This document shows, one piece after another, positions 1 to 6,023 of a DNA stretch of 6,784 nt. The first letter of the stretch is position 1. Each line of letters begins with the position of its first letter. Source of the DNA: an uncultured Collinsella sp. (lineage in GTDB: Bacteria; Actinomycetota; Coriobacteriia; Coriobacteriales; Coriobacteriaceae). A program made the position numbers and the translations under genes. Location of the stretch: the NCBI GenBank assembly GCA_900541025.1, contig UQIL01000049.1, positions 1-6,784 on the forward strand, in the 5' to 3' direction. The notes under the pieces were generated by a model that saw only the letters and a program-made list of their open reading frames with translations, did not search any database and had not been told where the DNA came from.

Positions 1-153
1 GACGCCCATCAGGAACACGGCGTCGTAGCCCTCGTCGGCGACCTTGTCGGCGAGCGCGGTCATCTTCTTGCCGGTCTCGTAGAGCGCCTTGCCGTCCTCG
101 AGATAGCCCTCCTGGTCGAAATGCATGATCTCGATCTTCTCGGTTTCCTTCAT
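1..153 (-). CDS. SIS-domain sugar isomerase/deglycase, N-terminal part (runs off left edge)
   Basis: The first 51 codons of a minus-strand gene are present and the rest lies beyond position 1. The start at 151-153 is preceded by a good ribosome binding site (AAAGGAG at 160-166, 6 bases spacing). The protein opens with MKETEKIEIMHFDQEGYLED, then a helical stretch, and ends in the window with GYDAVFLMGV. That ending fits the first beta strand of an SIS sugar-phosphate-binding domain, normally followed by GGT/GGS. The style (FDxxxYLxDxxxxL, then xxGYDxVFxMGV) resembles the FrlB/GfrF-type deglycase and isomerase group of SIS proteins; this is recognition from memory. It lies 59 bases downstream of a second SIS gene on the same strand, so the two are probably co-transcribed and act on related phosphorylated sugars in the cytoplasm. 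The family call rests on only 51 residues. Confidence 0.7.
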   Translation of the reverse strand, partial: MKETEKIEIMHFDQEGYLEDGKALYETGKKMTALADKVADEGYDAVFLMGV

Positions 154-159
154 TTGTCT

Positions 160-166
160 CTCCTTT
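160..166 (-). promoter_or_regulatory. Ribosome binding site of the left-edge SIS gene
   Basis: AAAGGAG on the minus strand, six bases before the ATG at 153. It fixes the first ATG rather than the internal ATG at codon 10 as the start. Confidence 0.75.
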
Positions 167-212
167 CTGGGGTTGTCTTCACATCCCCCATGCCAACGGG
201 CATCAAACCCGC

Positions 213-1328
213 TTACATTCCGTAACACTCGGCCGCTTTGGCCTTAAGCGCATTGACTGATTCTTCGTAGCCCTCTGCCTTGACCTCCATTTGCTTGGAG
301 ACGGCATCAAGATACGGGTGCACGTCCCATGACTTCAGACGCTCGGCAATCATTGCCGCAATCGTCTGGAAGAACACCAAATTGGGAATTGCGCTGAGCA
401 GCGGAGCCACCTGAGGCACCGCAACCTCGTGAGCCTTACCCCTGGGATGGGCCGTGAGCAGCACCGTTTTTGTCGTAACGTTCGATAGCGCATCGGCGAT
501 ATTCGCAAGACGCTCCGACCCCTGCGGATCGTCGACGATAAACACCAGATAGCCCGGAACGATCTGCATCTCGGGACCGTGAATGAACTCCTCGCCCTCG
601 TGATGCATGGCAGGAATCTTGATGGTCTCGCTCAGCTTGAGCGCCGCCTCCTCGGCAACGCCGTAGTTGGGGCCGTTGCCGGCGACCATGGCGGGCATGT
701 GCTCAGAAAGTTCGAGCATGTGGTCTTGGACATATTCCTCGGCGGTCTTGCACATCACGGCATTGGCTTGGATAGCTTCGCGCAGGTCGTCAAGACGCTG
801 GGCAACGCCTTTGGCGTCAACCGTTCCGCGCGCCTGACCGCCGTAAATACCAAAGAGCACCAGATACTCAACGAGAACCTCGACGCCCAGAGTTACAAAG
901 TCCACCGACTCGACGCCCACACCGTAGTCAAGAACGATGTCAGCGTGTTCCTTGATGGGTGCCTCGACGTTTGCCGTGAGCGCAACTGCAGCCATATCGT
1001 GTGCGCGCATGTAATCGAGCGCCGCAATCGTATTGGTCGAATAGCCACTCTGCGAGACGGCGATGTTGAGCGCATGCTGCGGATAGGTGTGTTCAAAATC
1101 GACGAAGGCCTCGGGCGTCACAACGGACACCTGCATCTGCAGCGCATCTTGCAGGTAATCGCGGGCGCAATCGGCGGCATGGCGCGACGAACCCGAAGCA
1201 ACGATGCGCAGTGCGTTAAAAGAACCGGACTGGAAAATATCAACGAGCTGCGCTACCAGCTCAGACGAACGCTCGAGGTTCTCCCCCATACGCACATGGG
1301 CAAGCTGAACGTAATCGAGCATCTTCAT
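213..1328 (-). CDS. Double SIS-domain sugar-phosphate isomerase/deglycase (GlmS C-terminal-like)
   Basis: A 371-residue cytoplasmic protein with two SIS domains and no glutaminase domain. The first SIS domain (about 38-165) carries VASGSSRHAAD (43-53) and SQSGYSTNT (92-100), matching the phosphate-binding loops of GlmS-type isomerase domains. The second (about 205-350) carries AGNGPN (216-221), EAALKLSE (227-234) and EEFIHGPE (246-253), again GlmS-like. Known relatives without glutaminase include FrlB and GfrE/GfrF deglycases (fructoselysine or glucoselysine 6-phosphate) and AgaS-type isomerases. I infer that it cleaves or isomerises an amino-sugar or Amadori-sugar phosphate, but cannot name the substrate. 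The start at 1328 has an SD (GAGGTGAG, 1332-1339); codon 3 is another ATG but is less well placed. It lies downstream of two GntR regulators and upstream of another SIS gene, so it is likely the first catabolic gene of the operon. Confidence 0.9.
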   Translation of the reverse strand: MKMLDYVQLAHVRMGENLERSSELVAQLVDIFQSGSFNALRIVASGSSRHAADCARDYLQDALQMQVSVVTPEAFVDFEHTYPQHALNIAVSQSGYSTNTIAALDYMRAHDMAAVALTANVEAPIKEHADIVLDYGVGVESVDFVTLGVEVLVEYLVLFGIYGGQARGTVDAKGVAQRLDDLREAIQANAVMCKTAEEYVQDHMLELSEHMPAMVAGNGPNYGVAEEAALKLSETIKIPAMHHEGEEFIHGPEMQIVPGYLVFIVDDPQGSERLANIADALSNVTTKTVLLTAHPRGKAHEVAVPQVAPLLSAIPNLVFFQTIAAMIAERLKSWDVHPYLDAVSKQMEVKAEGYEESVNALKAKAAECYGM

Positions 1329-1350
1329 CGTCTCACCTCGTTACAAATCA

Positions 1351-1367
1351 TTAGTATTTGATACCAA
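1351..1367. promoter_or_regulatory. Imperfect 17-bp palindrome, candidate GntR operator
   Basis: On the minus strand it reads TTGGTATCAAATACTAA: perfect GTAT/ATAC arms around three bases, with outer TT/AA matching and one mismatch. It lies 22 to 38 bases upstream of the SIS gene start. HutC-type GntR proteins bind palindromes of this AT-rich, TTGGTAT-like kind, and two such regulators are encoded next door. The assignment is inference from position and symmetry. Confidence 0.35.
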
Positions 1368-1455
1368 TCACAGTTACAGGTTACGGCTTTTTTATACCTC
1401 TTTGTCGACTAATTTATCCCCTTCGGCGAACGGTCGATTTTGGGCCCTGTAAGGT

Positions 1456-1484
1456 TGTATATACAGCTGACCCAACGATCAAAA
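1456..1484 (-). promoter_or_regulatory. Possible promoter of the SIS operon with an operator over the -10 box
   Basis: On the minus strand a weak -35 (TTTTGA, 1479-1484) is followed after 17 bases by TATACA (1456-1461). The -10 box is embedded in TGTATATACA (1456-1465), a perfect 10-bp palindrome. GntR/HutC regulators such as TreR are known to use TTGTATATACAA-like sites, so one of the adjacent GntR proteins may repress here. This would give a 5' untranslated leader of roughly 120 bases. The -35 box is poor and the promoter call is tentative; the palindrome is seen directly. Confidence 0.35.
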
Positions 1485-1521
1485 CTAGTTAGTTTCCCAG
1501 ACGTTATTCACAAAACACCAG

Positions 1522-2235
1522 CTAGTACGTATAGGTGTAGCCGCCCGCATCGCCACGATTGAAGGACTTTACATACTCGATAGCCTGACCGCTCGCGTCA
1601 TAGCTCACGCATTCCAAAAGCAAAACAAGATCCCCTTGCTCCAAGCCAAGCAAGCCCGCGTCGCGTGCACCCACCGCCTCGATATCGAGCTTCTCCTGCG
1701 CCATGACCGGCTTTCGGCCCAGCATCTCATAGGTCTCGTACAAACTGAAGACCGACACGTCAATATTTTCGATTGTGGGAAACAGCGGGCACGGAATGAA
1801 CGCCATCTCAATCGATACGGGATCGCCGTTGACGCAGTTCAAACGCCGAATCGAATACAGCAAATCGTCTTCGGCAATACCAAACAGGTTGGCATAATAT
1901 GGGCCCGCATAACGCTTGGAACGCGCGAGGATGCGGACGGACGGCTCGCCGCCCGAAGCACGAACCGACTCGCGAAAGCCTCCTGTTCGCTCGTAGGCAA
2001 CGGGCACTTTCTGCGCCACAAACGCGCCCTTTCCGCGGACGCGTCGAATCTGCCCGCGCCGCACCAGCTCATCGACAGCGCTTCGGATGGTCAGGCGTGT
2101 CGTACCAAATTCCTCGGCGAGGTCTTTTTCGGACGGAATCATGGAACCCGTGGGATATATACCGCGCTCGATACGCTCCTCGATGCGGCGTCGAATGCGC
2201 ATATAAACCGGGGTGGCAACTACTGTTTCAGCCAT
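1522..2235 (-). CDS. GntR-family transcriptional regulator, HutC type (second of a pair)
   Basis: A 237-residue DNA-binding repressor. Residues 10-74 form the GntR winged helix-turn-helix: PSEKDLAEEFGTTRLTIRSA (34-53), then the wing RVRGKGAFV (65-73). Residues from about 80 to 232 match the UTRA ligand-binding domain, including the RRLNCVNGDPVSIEMAFIP stretch typical of HutC members (arginine-rich strand, G-P turn, IE). UTRA domains usually sense small sugar phosphates or similar metabolites. The start at 2235 lies 16 bases inside the end of the upstream gntR gene and has an SD (AGGTGA, 2239-2244) within that gene, so translation is probably coupled. The likely targets are the SIS genes 193 bases downstream and possibly its own operon. 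Length is normal for the family. Confidence 0.95.
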   Translation of the reverse strand: MAETVVATPVYMRIRRRIEERIERGIYPTGSMIPSEKDLAEEFGTTRLTIRSAVDELVRRGQIRRVRGKGAFVAQKVPVAYERTGGFRESVRASGGEPSVRILARSKRYAGPYYANLFGIAEDDLLYSIRRLNCVNGDPVSIEMAFIPCPLFPTIENIDVSVFSLYETYEMLGRKPVMAQEKLDIEAVGARDAGLLGLEQGDLVLLLECVSYDASGQAIEYVKSFNRGDAGGYTYTY

Positions 2236-2987
2236 TGTTCACCTGCCACGCTCCTCATGCCGTTCTCTTCGCCGTTATCGGCAAAGCGGAACTTTGTGGG
2301 CAAAATCACCGATTTGCAATGCTCCACAAAACGCATGTCCTTATCAAATTCGATCGTGCTCTCATAGAACACCGGCGTTCCCTCTTCTTGCTGGAGCAAC
2401 TCGGCCTCTTCGGCGTTCAAGCGCGAGATGGAAATATGCTCACGTCCATGCTCAACACGCACGCCACCTTCTTTGAGCAGGACATCGTAAAGGCTCTCAC
2501 ACTCAAAATCGTGATCGGGAAGCGCGGGACACAGGGACAGGTTAACGTGAGCGGTCTCGATTGACGCCGGCTCGCCCTCAATAAGTCGAACGCGCTGCAT
2601 ACGGAGTAAAGGAGCGCCTACAGACACCCCAAGCTTGTCGGCAAGCGCCTCATCCGCCTCGATGGTCCCGGTGGAAACCAGACGAGAAGAGGGGTGCAGG
2701 CCGGCAGTCCGCACAGCATCGGAAAAGTTATACGTTTCCTGGAAGATGTTCAGCGGCTTAGGAGGACACACATACGTACCCGATCCGCGACGGCTCTCGA
2801 GCGTTCCACACGAGATGAGCCGCGTGATACCAGCGCGCAACGCCGTACGCGAAACGCCGATCTCTTCGCACAGCACGCGCTCGGCCGGCAGGCGATCGCC
2901 GCCGGCAAGCTGATGGTGCTGGATATACCAAAGTATTCCCTCAACAGCACGATCTTTGGGGGGAATTGCATAAGATTCGCCTGCCAT
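2220..2987 (-). CDS. GntR-family transcriptional regulator, HutC type (first of a pair)
   Basis: A 255-residue DNA-binding regulator. The winged helix-turn-helix lies at about 12-73, with LPAERVLCEEIGVSRTALRA (33-52) as the helix-turn-helix and SRRGSGTYV (65-73) as the wing. A UTRA ligand domain follows (about 85-235), with RVRLIEGEPASIETAHVNLS as its most typical stretch. The last 20 residues or so run past the usual UTRA end, and their coding region overlaps the next gntR start by 16 bases. The start at 2987 has a GAGGAG SD eight bases upstream. It follows the small hypothetical gene by 38 bases, so it could be partly read through from that gene's promoter; I found no convincing promoter of its own. 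It and its neighbour share only the family pattern and differ clearly in sequence, so this is not a recent duplication. Confidence 0.95.
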   Translation of the reverse strand: MAGESYAIPPKDRAVEGILWYIQHHQLAGGDRLPAERVLCEEIGVSRTALRAGITRLISCGTLESRRGSGTYVCPPKPLNIFQETYNFSDAVRTAGLHPSSRLVSTGTIEADEALADKLGVSVGAPLLRMQRVRLIEGEPASIETAHVNLSLCPALPDHDFECESLYDVLLKEGGVRVEHGREHISISRLNAEEAELLQQEEGTPVFYESTIEFDKDMRFVEHCKSVILPTKFRFADNGEENGMRSVAGEQWLKQ

Positions 2988-3025
2988 TGCACAGACTCCT
3001 CATTCAGAAACGTATGCCGCCAAAA

Positions 3026-3514
3026 TTAGGCCAGCCCTCCCATGGCATCAAATTCGGCCTTAATCCTCTCGGCGACATTCCGATACGACTTATATAGACT
3101 TGAATCGCGTTTGACCTCGTCGGTCATAACGGGAATCTCTAATTTGGAAACCTCGTCTTTTCCCGTCTGAACCGCCACAACAACGCCCATACCAAGACAC
3201 ATATTACGCTTGGCAGCGTTTATTTTCGCCGCCTTGGCAGGATTTGCCAGGATACGCTGGGCAAATTCCTGTTTAGAGACCGCTTCTTCGGCCTCCGGAT
3301 CGCCCGCCTCGGCCACTTCGCACTGCAACACGTCCGCATAGTCAAAAATCTTCGGCTCGCCACCGCGTTGATGCACAGCCCACTTGCGGCGCGTGGCATC
3401 CTGGTAGATAGCCGGCAAAAATGTAAACCGCGGCGGGTCCAAAATCGTATCCGTGATGGTAAACACATCGGAATCAAAGGCATCCTGCGGGTTTTTCTTC
3501 TTGAACAGCCCCAT
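3026..3514 (-). CDS. Small hypothetical protein, possibly related to DUF4428 C-terminal regions
   Basis: Not firmly recognised. With the start at 3514 it has 162 residues, opens with the basic MGLFKKKNPQDAF, has no signal peptide and no clear transmembrane helix, and is probably cytoplasmic. Residues 17-67 look like beta strands ending in KIFDYADVLQCEVAE (55-69). The C-terminus (125-158) has a strand and a helix with LEIPVM and SSLYKSYRNVAERIKAEFDAM. The YADVLQCEV plus terminal amphipathic helix pattern recalls the part of DUF4428 proteins after their zinc ribbon, but no zinc ribbon (Cys pairs) is present. I chose 3514 because GGGAGG lies five bases upstream and an extended -10 box lies at 3552-3560. 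A start at 3547 would sit practically at the transcription start. The gntR pair follows 38 bases downstream; any functional link is unknown. Confidence 0.75.
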   Translation of the reverse strand: MGLFKKKNPQDAFDSDVFTITDTILDPPRFTFLPAIYQDATRRKWAVHQRGGEPKIFDYADVLQCEVAEAGDPEAEEAVSKQEFAQRILANPAKAAKINAAKRNMCLGMGVVVAVQTGKDEVSKLEIPVMTDEVKRDSSLYKSYRNVAERIKAEFDAMGGLA

Positions 3515-3551
3515 ATCAGCCTCCCGTACTAGCATTAAACAACTCAAGCTG

Positions 3552-3560
3552 AATATAGCA
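3552..3560 (-). promoter_or_regulatory. Extended -10 promoter of the small hypothetical gene
   Basis: TGCTATATT on the minus strand: a TGn extension plus TATATT, with no good -35. Transcription would begin near 3545 and give a leader of about 30 bases to the ATG at 3514. Confidence 0.5.
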
Positions 3561-3635
3561 CCAATTTCAAGCCGCTGCCTTACCCTATCGGTGCGCGGCG
3601 TCTATGGCTCGCCCAGCGGAAGAGTTAACGGACGA

Positions 3636-3708
3636 GGGCCGGGCTGCCTGCCTTGTTTTGAGAAGTGGGCTCCGCGAACTTCTCAAAACAAGGCAGGCAG
3701 CCCGGCCC
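3636..3708. repeat. Perfect 31-bp inverted repeat with 11-base loop
   Basis: Positions 3636-3666 are exactly the reverse complement of 3678-3708; the loop is 3667-3677 (GGGCTCCGCGA). The outer third of the stem is GC-rich, the inner part contains CTTGTTTTGAGAAGT. It lies between two genes on the same strand, 55 bases after the lacI-type stop and about 75 bases before the next promoter. Neither side is followed by a T-run, so it is not a standard intrinsic terminator. No flanking target-site duplication is visible. It could be a Rho-independent variant, an RNase III-type RNA hairpin, or one copy of a dispersed palindromic repeat family. The structure is certain; the function is not. Confidence 0.9.
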
Positions 3709-3762
3709 CGCCGGCAAATAGTGGACACTCCGCATGCAATCTATGCAACCAAACAAGTACGC

Positions 3763-4791
3763 TTAGCTACATTCGGTAAGTTCGAGCACGCTGCCCTTAA
3801 CGATAAGCGCCGGCTCCAGGACGACCTCTTCGGCACGCCTGCCGCCCCTACCGGCAAGACGCTTGGACATGCAGCCAAAAGCATGCTCCGCGAGGATACC
3901 TGGATCCTGCTCAATCGCGGTCAGCGCCGGCTCAAAGAGAACGTCGGCGGCCGAGTTGTCGTAACTCACCACCGAGATGTCGCCCGGAATGCTCTTCCCC
4001 ATCTCGTGTAAGCGCTTGAGCAGACCGAGGGCGATGTTATCCGAGCTTGCGAACACAGCGGTAGCATCAGTTGCGAGCACCGCCTCCGAGGCCTCGTAGG
4101 CACTCGGGATGTAGTACTCGCTCTCAAACTCTAAACGCGCGTCGATAGGCAGGCCAACCTCGCGCAGCGCGCGCTCATAGCCGGCAAGTCGCTTACGCCC
4201 CGTATTGGAACGGCGCGCGTTAACCAAGCAGGCAATGCGACGGTGGCCCTGCTCGATCAGATAGCGAGTGGCCATGTAGCCACCCATCTCGTGGTCGAAC
4301 ATCACCTTGTCGCACTCGAGCCCCTCAATGGCACGGTCGACCATCACGGCAGGAATAGGCAGATGGCTGACCTCTTCGCGCAGGGCGCGGTCGTCGGAGA
4401 ACTCGTCGCCCACAACCAGGAAGACGCCATCAACGCCGCGCGTCACCAGCTGGCGCAGCAGCTCCAGATCGTCATCGGCGCTGCCGCCCGAGCTGGTAAT
4501 GAAGAGCGCATAGCCGTCCTCGCGGCAGCGCTTTTCCAGGCTACCGGCGAGCGAGGCAAAAAAGCGGCTCTCGATGTTAGGGACGATAAGGCCCAGCGTG
4601 CGCGACTCGCGCATGACCAGGCTGCGCGCAATCTGGTTGGGAACATAGTGGTTGCGCGCCGCGACCTCCTTGATGAGCTTGCGGTTTTCTTCCGAGATGC
4701 GACAGGGCCGATTATTGAGAACAAGCGAGACCGACGAGGGGGAAAGCCCCACCTCCTGGGCGATCTGCTTGAGGGTGACTTTGTTGGCCAT
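3763..4791 (-). CDS. LacI/GalR-family transcriptional repressor
   Basis: A full-length 342-residue regulator. Residues 5-26 (VTLKQIAQEVGLSPSSVSLV and following) are the LacI helix-turn-helix, and YVPNQIARSL (49-58) is the hinge region that contacts the minor groove. A periplasmic-binding-protein-like effector domain starts at TLGLIVPNI (65-73) and includes the family patterns VFASSDNIALGLLKRL, DISVVSYDNS and LTAIEQD. The effector is probably a sugar or sugar phosphate, not identifiable here. The start at 4791 has an AAGGAG-type SD, and TATACT (4827-4832) is a likely -10 box about 36 bases upstream. It is divergent from murB across 183 bases. No transport or catabolic gene is adjacent in the window, so its targets are unknown; candidates are its own promoter and the palindrome near murB. 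Confidence 0.96.
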   Translation of the reverse strand: MANKVTLKQIAQEVGLSPSSVSLVLNNRPCRISEENRKLIKEVAARNHYVPNQIARSLVMRESRTLGLIVPNIESRFFASLAGSLEKRCREDGYALFITSSGGSADDDLELLRQLVTRGVDGVFLVVGDEFSDDRALREEVSHLPIPAVMVDRAIEGLECDKVMFDHEMGGYMATRYLIEQGHRRIACLVNARRSNTGRKRLAGYERALREVGLPIDARLEFESEYYIPSAYEASEAVLATDATAVFASSDNIALGLLKRLHEMGKSIPGDISVVSYDNSAADVLFEPALTAIEQDPGILAEHAFGCMSKRLAGRGGRRAEEVVLEPALIVKGSVLELTECS

Positions 4792-4826
4792 CTCGCTCCT
4801 TCCGGGTTTACGCGCAATCTCTTGAA

Positions 4827-4832
4827 AGTATA
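4827..4832 (-). promoter_or_regulatory. -10 box of the lacI-type gene
   Basis: TATACT on the minus strand, 36 to 41 bases upstream of the start codon; I see no good -35 box at the right distance. Moderate support from position only. Confidence 0.4.
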
Positions 4833-4925
4833 GCGACTACCCCTCTACCTCGGTGATAAACACTTTACCAATCCGGTGGACGGCTGTTTTATCGCCGTCA
4901 GCGCACCAAATCCGTCCGGGTGGGG

Positions 4926-4931
4926 TATATT
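4926..4931 (+). promoter_or_regulatory. -10 box of murB
   Basis: TATATT, giving a start near 4938 and a leader of about 37 bases to the ATG at 4975. No recognisable -35. It supports the downstream ATG as the murB start. Confidence 0.35.
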
Positions 4932-4932
4932 G

Positions 4933-4942
4933 CAATCGATTG
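4933..4942. promoter_or_regulatory. CAATCGATTG palindrome, candidate LacI-family operator
   Basis: A perfect 10-bp palindrome with a central CG, directly after the murB -10 box. LacI/GalR operators are typically palindromes with a central CG, and such a regulator is encoded divergently 140 bases away. The flanking bases do not extend the symmetry, so this is a weak prediction. Confidence 0.3.
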
Positions 4943-4974
4943 ATGACGACGACCACCAAAAGGCGGATATTCAT

Positions 4975-5937
4975 ATGCACGAGAACGACTTTTTTAACGA
5001 GGACCTGCTGTGCGCGCTCGCTGGCGTTGCCGGCGAGGACAACGTGTTGATGAGCGAGCCCATGCGCGAGCACACCACGTTTAAGATCGGCGGCCCGGCC
5101 GACGTCTTTGTCACGCCCGATACCGAGCAGGGCCTCGTCGCCACGCTCGATACCTGCTATCGCTGCGACCTGCCGCTTACCATCGTGGGCAACGGCTCCG
5201 ACCTGCTTGTCGGCGACAAGGGCATCCGCGGCGTCGTCGTGGCGCTGGGCGAAGGCCTCTCCGACATTACGGTCGACGGCACGCACGTCACGGCGGCAGC
5301 CGGCGCCTTGCTTTCCGATGTCGCCGCGGCGGCAGCCGAGGCCGGCCTCACCGGCATGGAGCCCATCTCGGGCATCCCCGGATCGGTCGGCGGCGCCTGC
5401 TACATGAACGCCGGTGCCTACGGTGCCTGCATGGCCGATGTGCTAGAGTCCGTGCGCGTCTACAAACCCGCTCGCCAGCTCGACGACGGCACCCGCGGCA
5501 GCGGCAACATCATCGAATTCGATGCCGACGAACTCAACCTGGGCTATCGCAAGAGCCGCATCGCCGACGACGGCTTTATCGTGCTTTCGGCCACTTTCAA
5601 TCTCGCCCCGGGCAACGCCGCGATGATCAAGGCCGACATGGACGACTACCGCCAGCGCCGCGAGGACAAGCAGCCGCTCGACATGCCGAGTGCCGGCTCC
5701 ACCTTCAAGCGCCCCGAGGGCCACTTTGCCGGCAAGCTCATCATGGATGCCGGACTGCGCGGACACGCCGTTGGCGGCGCGCAGGTGAGCGAGAAGCACT
5801 GCGGCTTCATCGTCAACGCCGACCACGCCACCGCCGCCGACGTCGACGAACTCATCCGCGACATCCAAGCCAAAGTCAAAGAGCAGTTCGACGTAGACCT
5901 AGAACCCGAAGTCCACCGAGTCGGCGAATTTTTATAG
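4975..5937 (+). CDS. murB: UDP-N-acetylenolpyruvoylglucosamine reductase (MurB)
   Basis: Reduces UDP-GlcNAc-enolpyruvate to UDP-MurNAc with NADPH, the second committed step of peptidoglycan precursor synthesis; a cytoplasmic flavoenzyme. From the ATG at 4975 it has 320 residues. The FAD-binding part shows HTTFKIGGPADVFV (33-46), GNGSDLLVGDKGIRG (72-86) and ISGIPGSVGGACYMNAGAYG (131-150). The substrate-binding part shows YRKSRI (191-196), SAGSTFKRP (239-247) with the proton-donor Ser at 242, VGGAQVSEKHCGFIVN (266-281), and a final PEVHRVGEF with the catalytic Glu at 312. The motifs fit the short type II MurB. An in-frame GTG at 4876 would add 33 residues that resemble no MurB N-terminus and would lie upstream of the -10 box, so I reject it. 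The SD (AAGGCGG) before 4975 is only fair. It stands alone, not in a mur cluster. Confidence 0.97.
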   Translation: MHENDFFNEDLLCALAGVAGEDNVLMSEPMREHTTFKIGGPADVFVTPDTEQGLVATLDTCYRCDLPLTIVGNGSDLLVGDKGIRGVVVALGEGLSDITVDGTHVTAAAGALLSDVAAAAAEAGLTGMEPISGIPGSVGGACYMNAGAYGACMADVLESVRVYKPARQLDDGTRGSGNIIEFDADELNLGYRKSRIADDGFIVLSATFNLAPGNAAMIKADMDDYRQRREDKQPLDMPSAGSTFKRPEGHFAGKLIMDAGLRGHAVGGAQVSEKHCGFIVNADHATAADVDELIRDIQAKVKEQFDVDLEPEVHRVGEFL

Positions 5938-5960
5938 CCCGCTCGCCGCGGTCCACTTTA

Positions 5961-5996
5961 ATTAATAACGGGACAAGTATTAATAACGGGACAAGT
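5961..5996. repeat. Exact 18-bp tandem direct repeat at the murB terminator
   Basis: ATTAATAACGGGACAAGT occurs twice head to tail (5961-5978 and 5979-5996) without a mismatch. The second copy supplies the left arm of the terminator stem; the first gives a spare, partly usable arm. Confidence 0.95.
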
Positions 5997-6020
5997 GACG
6001 TAGCTCACTTGTCCCGTTTT
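5985..6020. terminator. Bidirectional intrinsic terminator between murB and the convergent gene
   Basis: A perfect 14-bp stem (5985-5998 with 6005-6018), loop CGTAGC, and a TTTT run on the plus side. It lies 47 bases after the murB stop. On the minus strand it follows the stop codon of the convergent gene at 6024 by only a few bases, with the AT-rich TTATTAAT behind it, so it can serve both. Confidence 0.9.
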
Positions 6021-6023
6021 CAT

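Noticed and set aside
190..203. ATGCC/GGCAT hairpin between the two SIS genes as a terminator
   Set aside because: Only five base pairs and no T-run on the minus strand; the genes are more likely co-transcribed.
579..1361. 260-codon plus-strand open frame opposite the SIS gene
   Set aside because: It is antisense to a clear SIS protein with family motifs, has no domain of its own, and such long mirror frames are common in GC-rich genes.
1636..2564. Plus-strand open frames opposite the two gntR genes
   Set aside because: Low-complexity translations without motifs, fully antisense to well-supported regulators.
2920..2930. TGGATATACCA inside the first gntR gene as an autoregulatory operator
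   Set aside because: It encodes conserved-looking residues (LWYIQ) and is an imperfect palindrome; the resemblance to the TTGGTAT-type site is too weak to call.
3604..4011. 135-codon plus-strand frame starting in the long hairpin
   Set aside because: It crosses the perfect inverted repeat and then runs antisense to the lacI-type gene; no ribosome binding site.
4243..4833. 196-codon plus-strand open frame opposite the lacI-type gene
   Set aside because: It mirrors the LacI-family coding frame and shows no recognisable protein features.
4879..4899. GACGGC/GCCGTC inverted repeat between the lacI-type gene and murB
   Set aside because: Six-base arms with a nine-base spacer in GC-rich DNA are easily found by chance, and it overlaps no promoter element.
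5443..5868. Minus-strand frames opposite murB
   Set aside because: Ala/Val/Gly-rich antisense shadows of the conserved murB frame.
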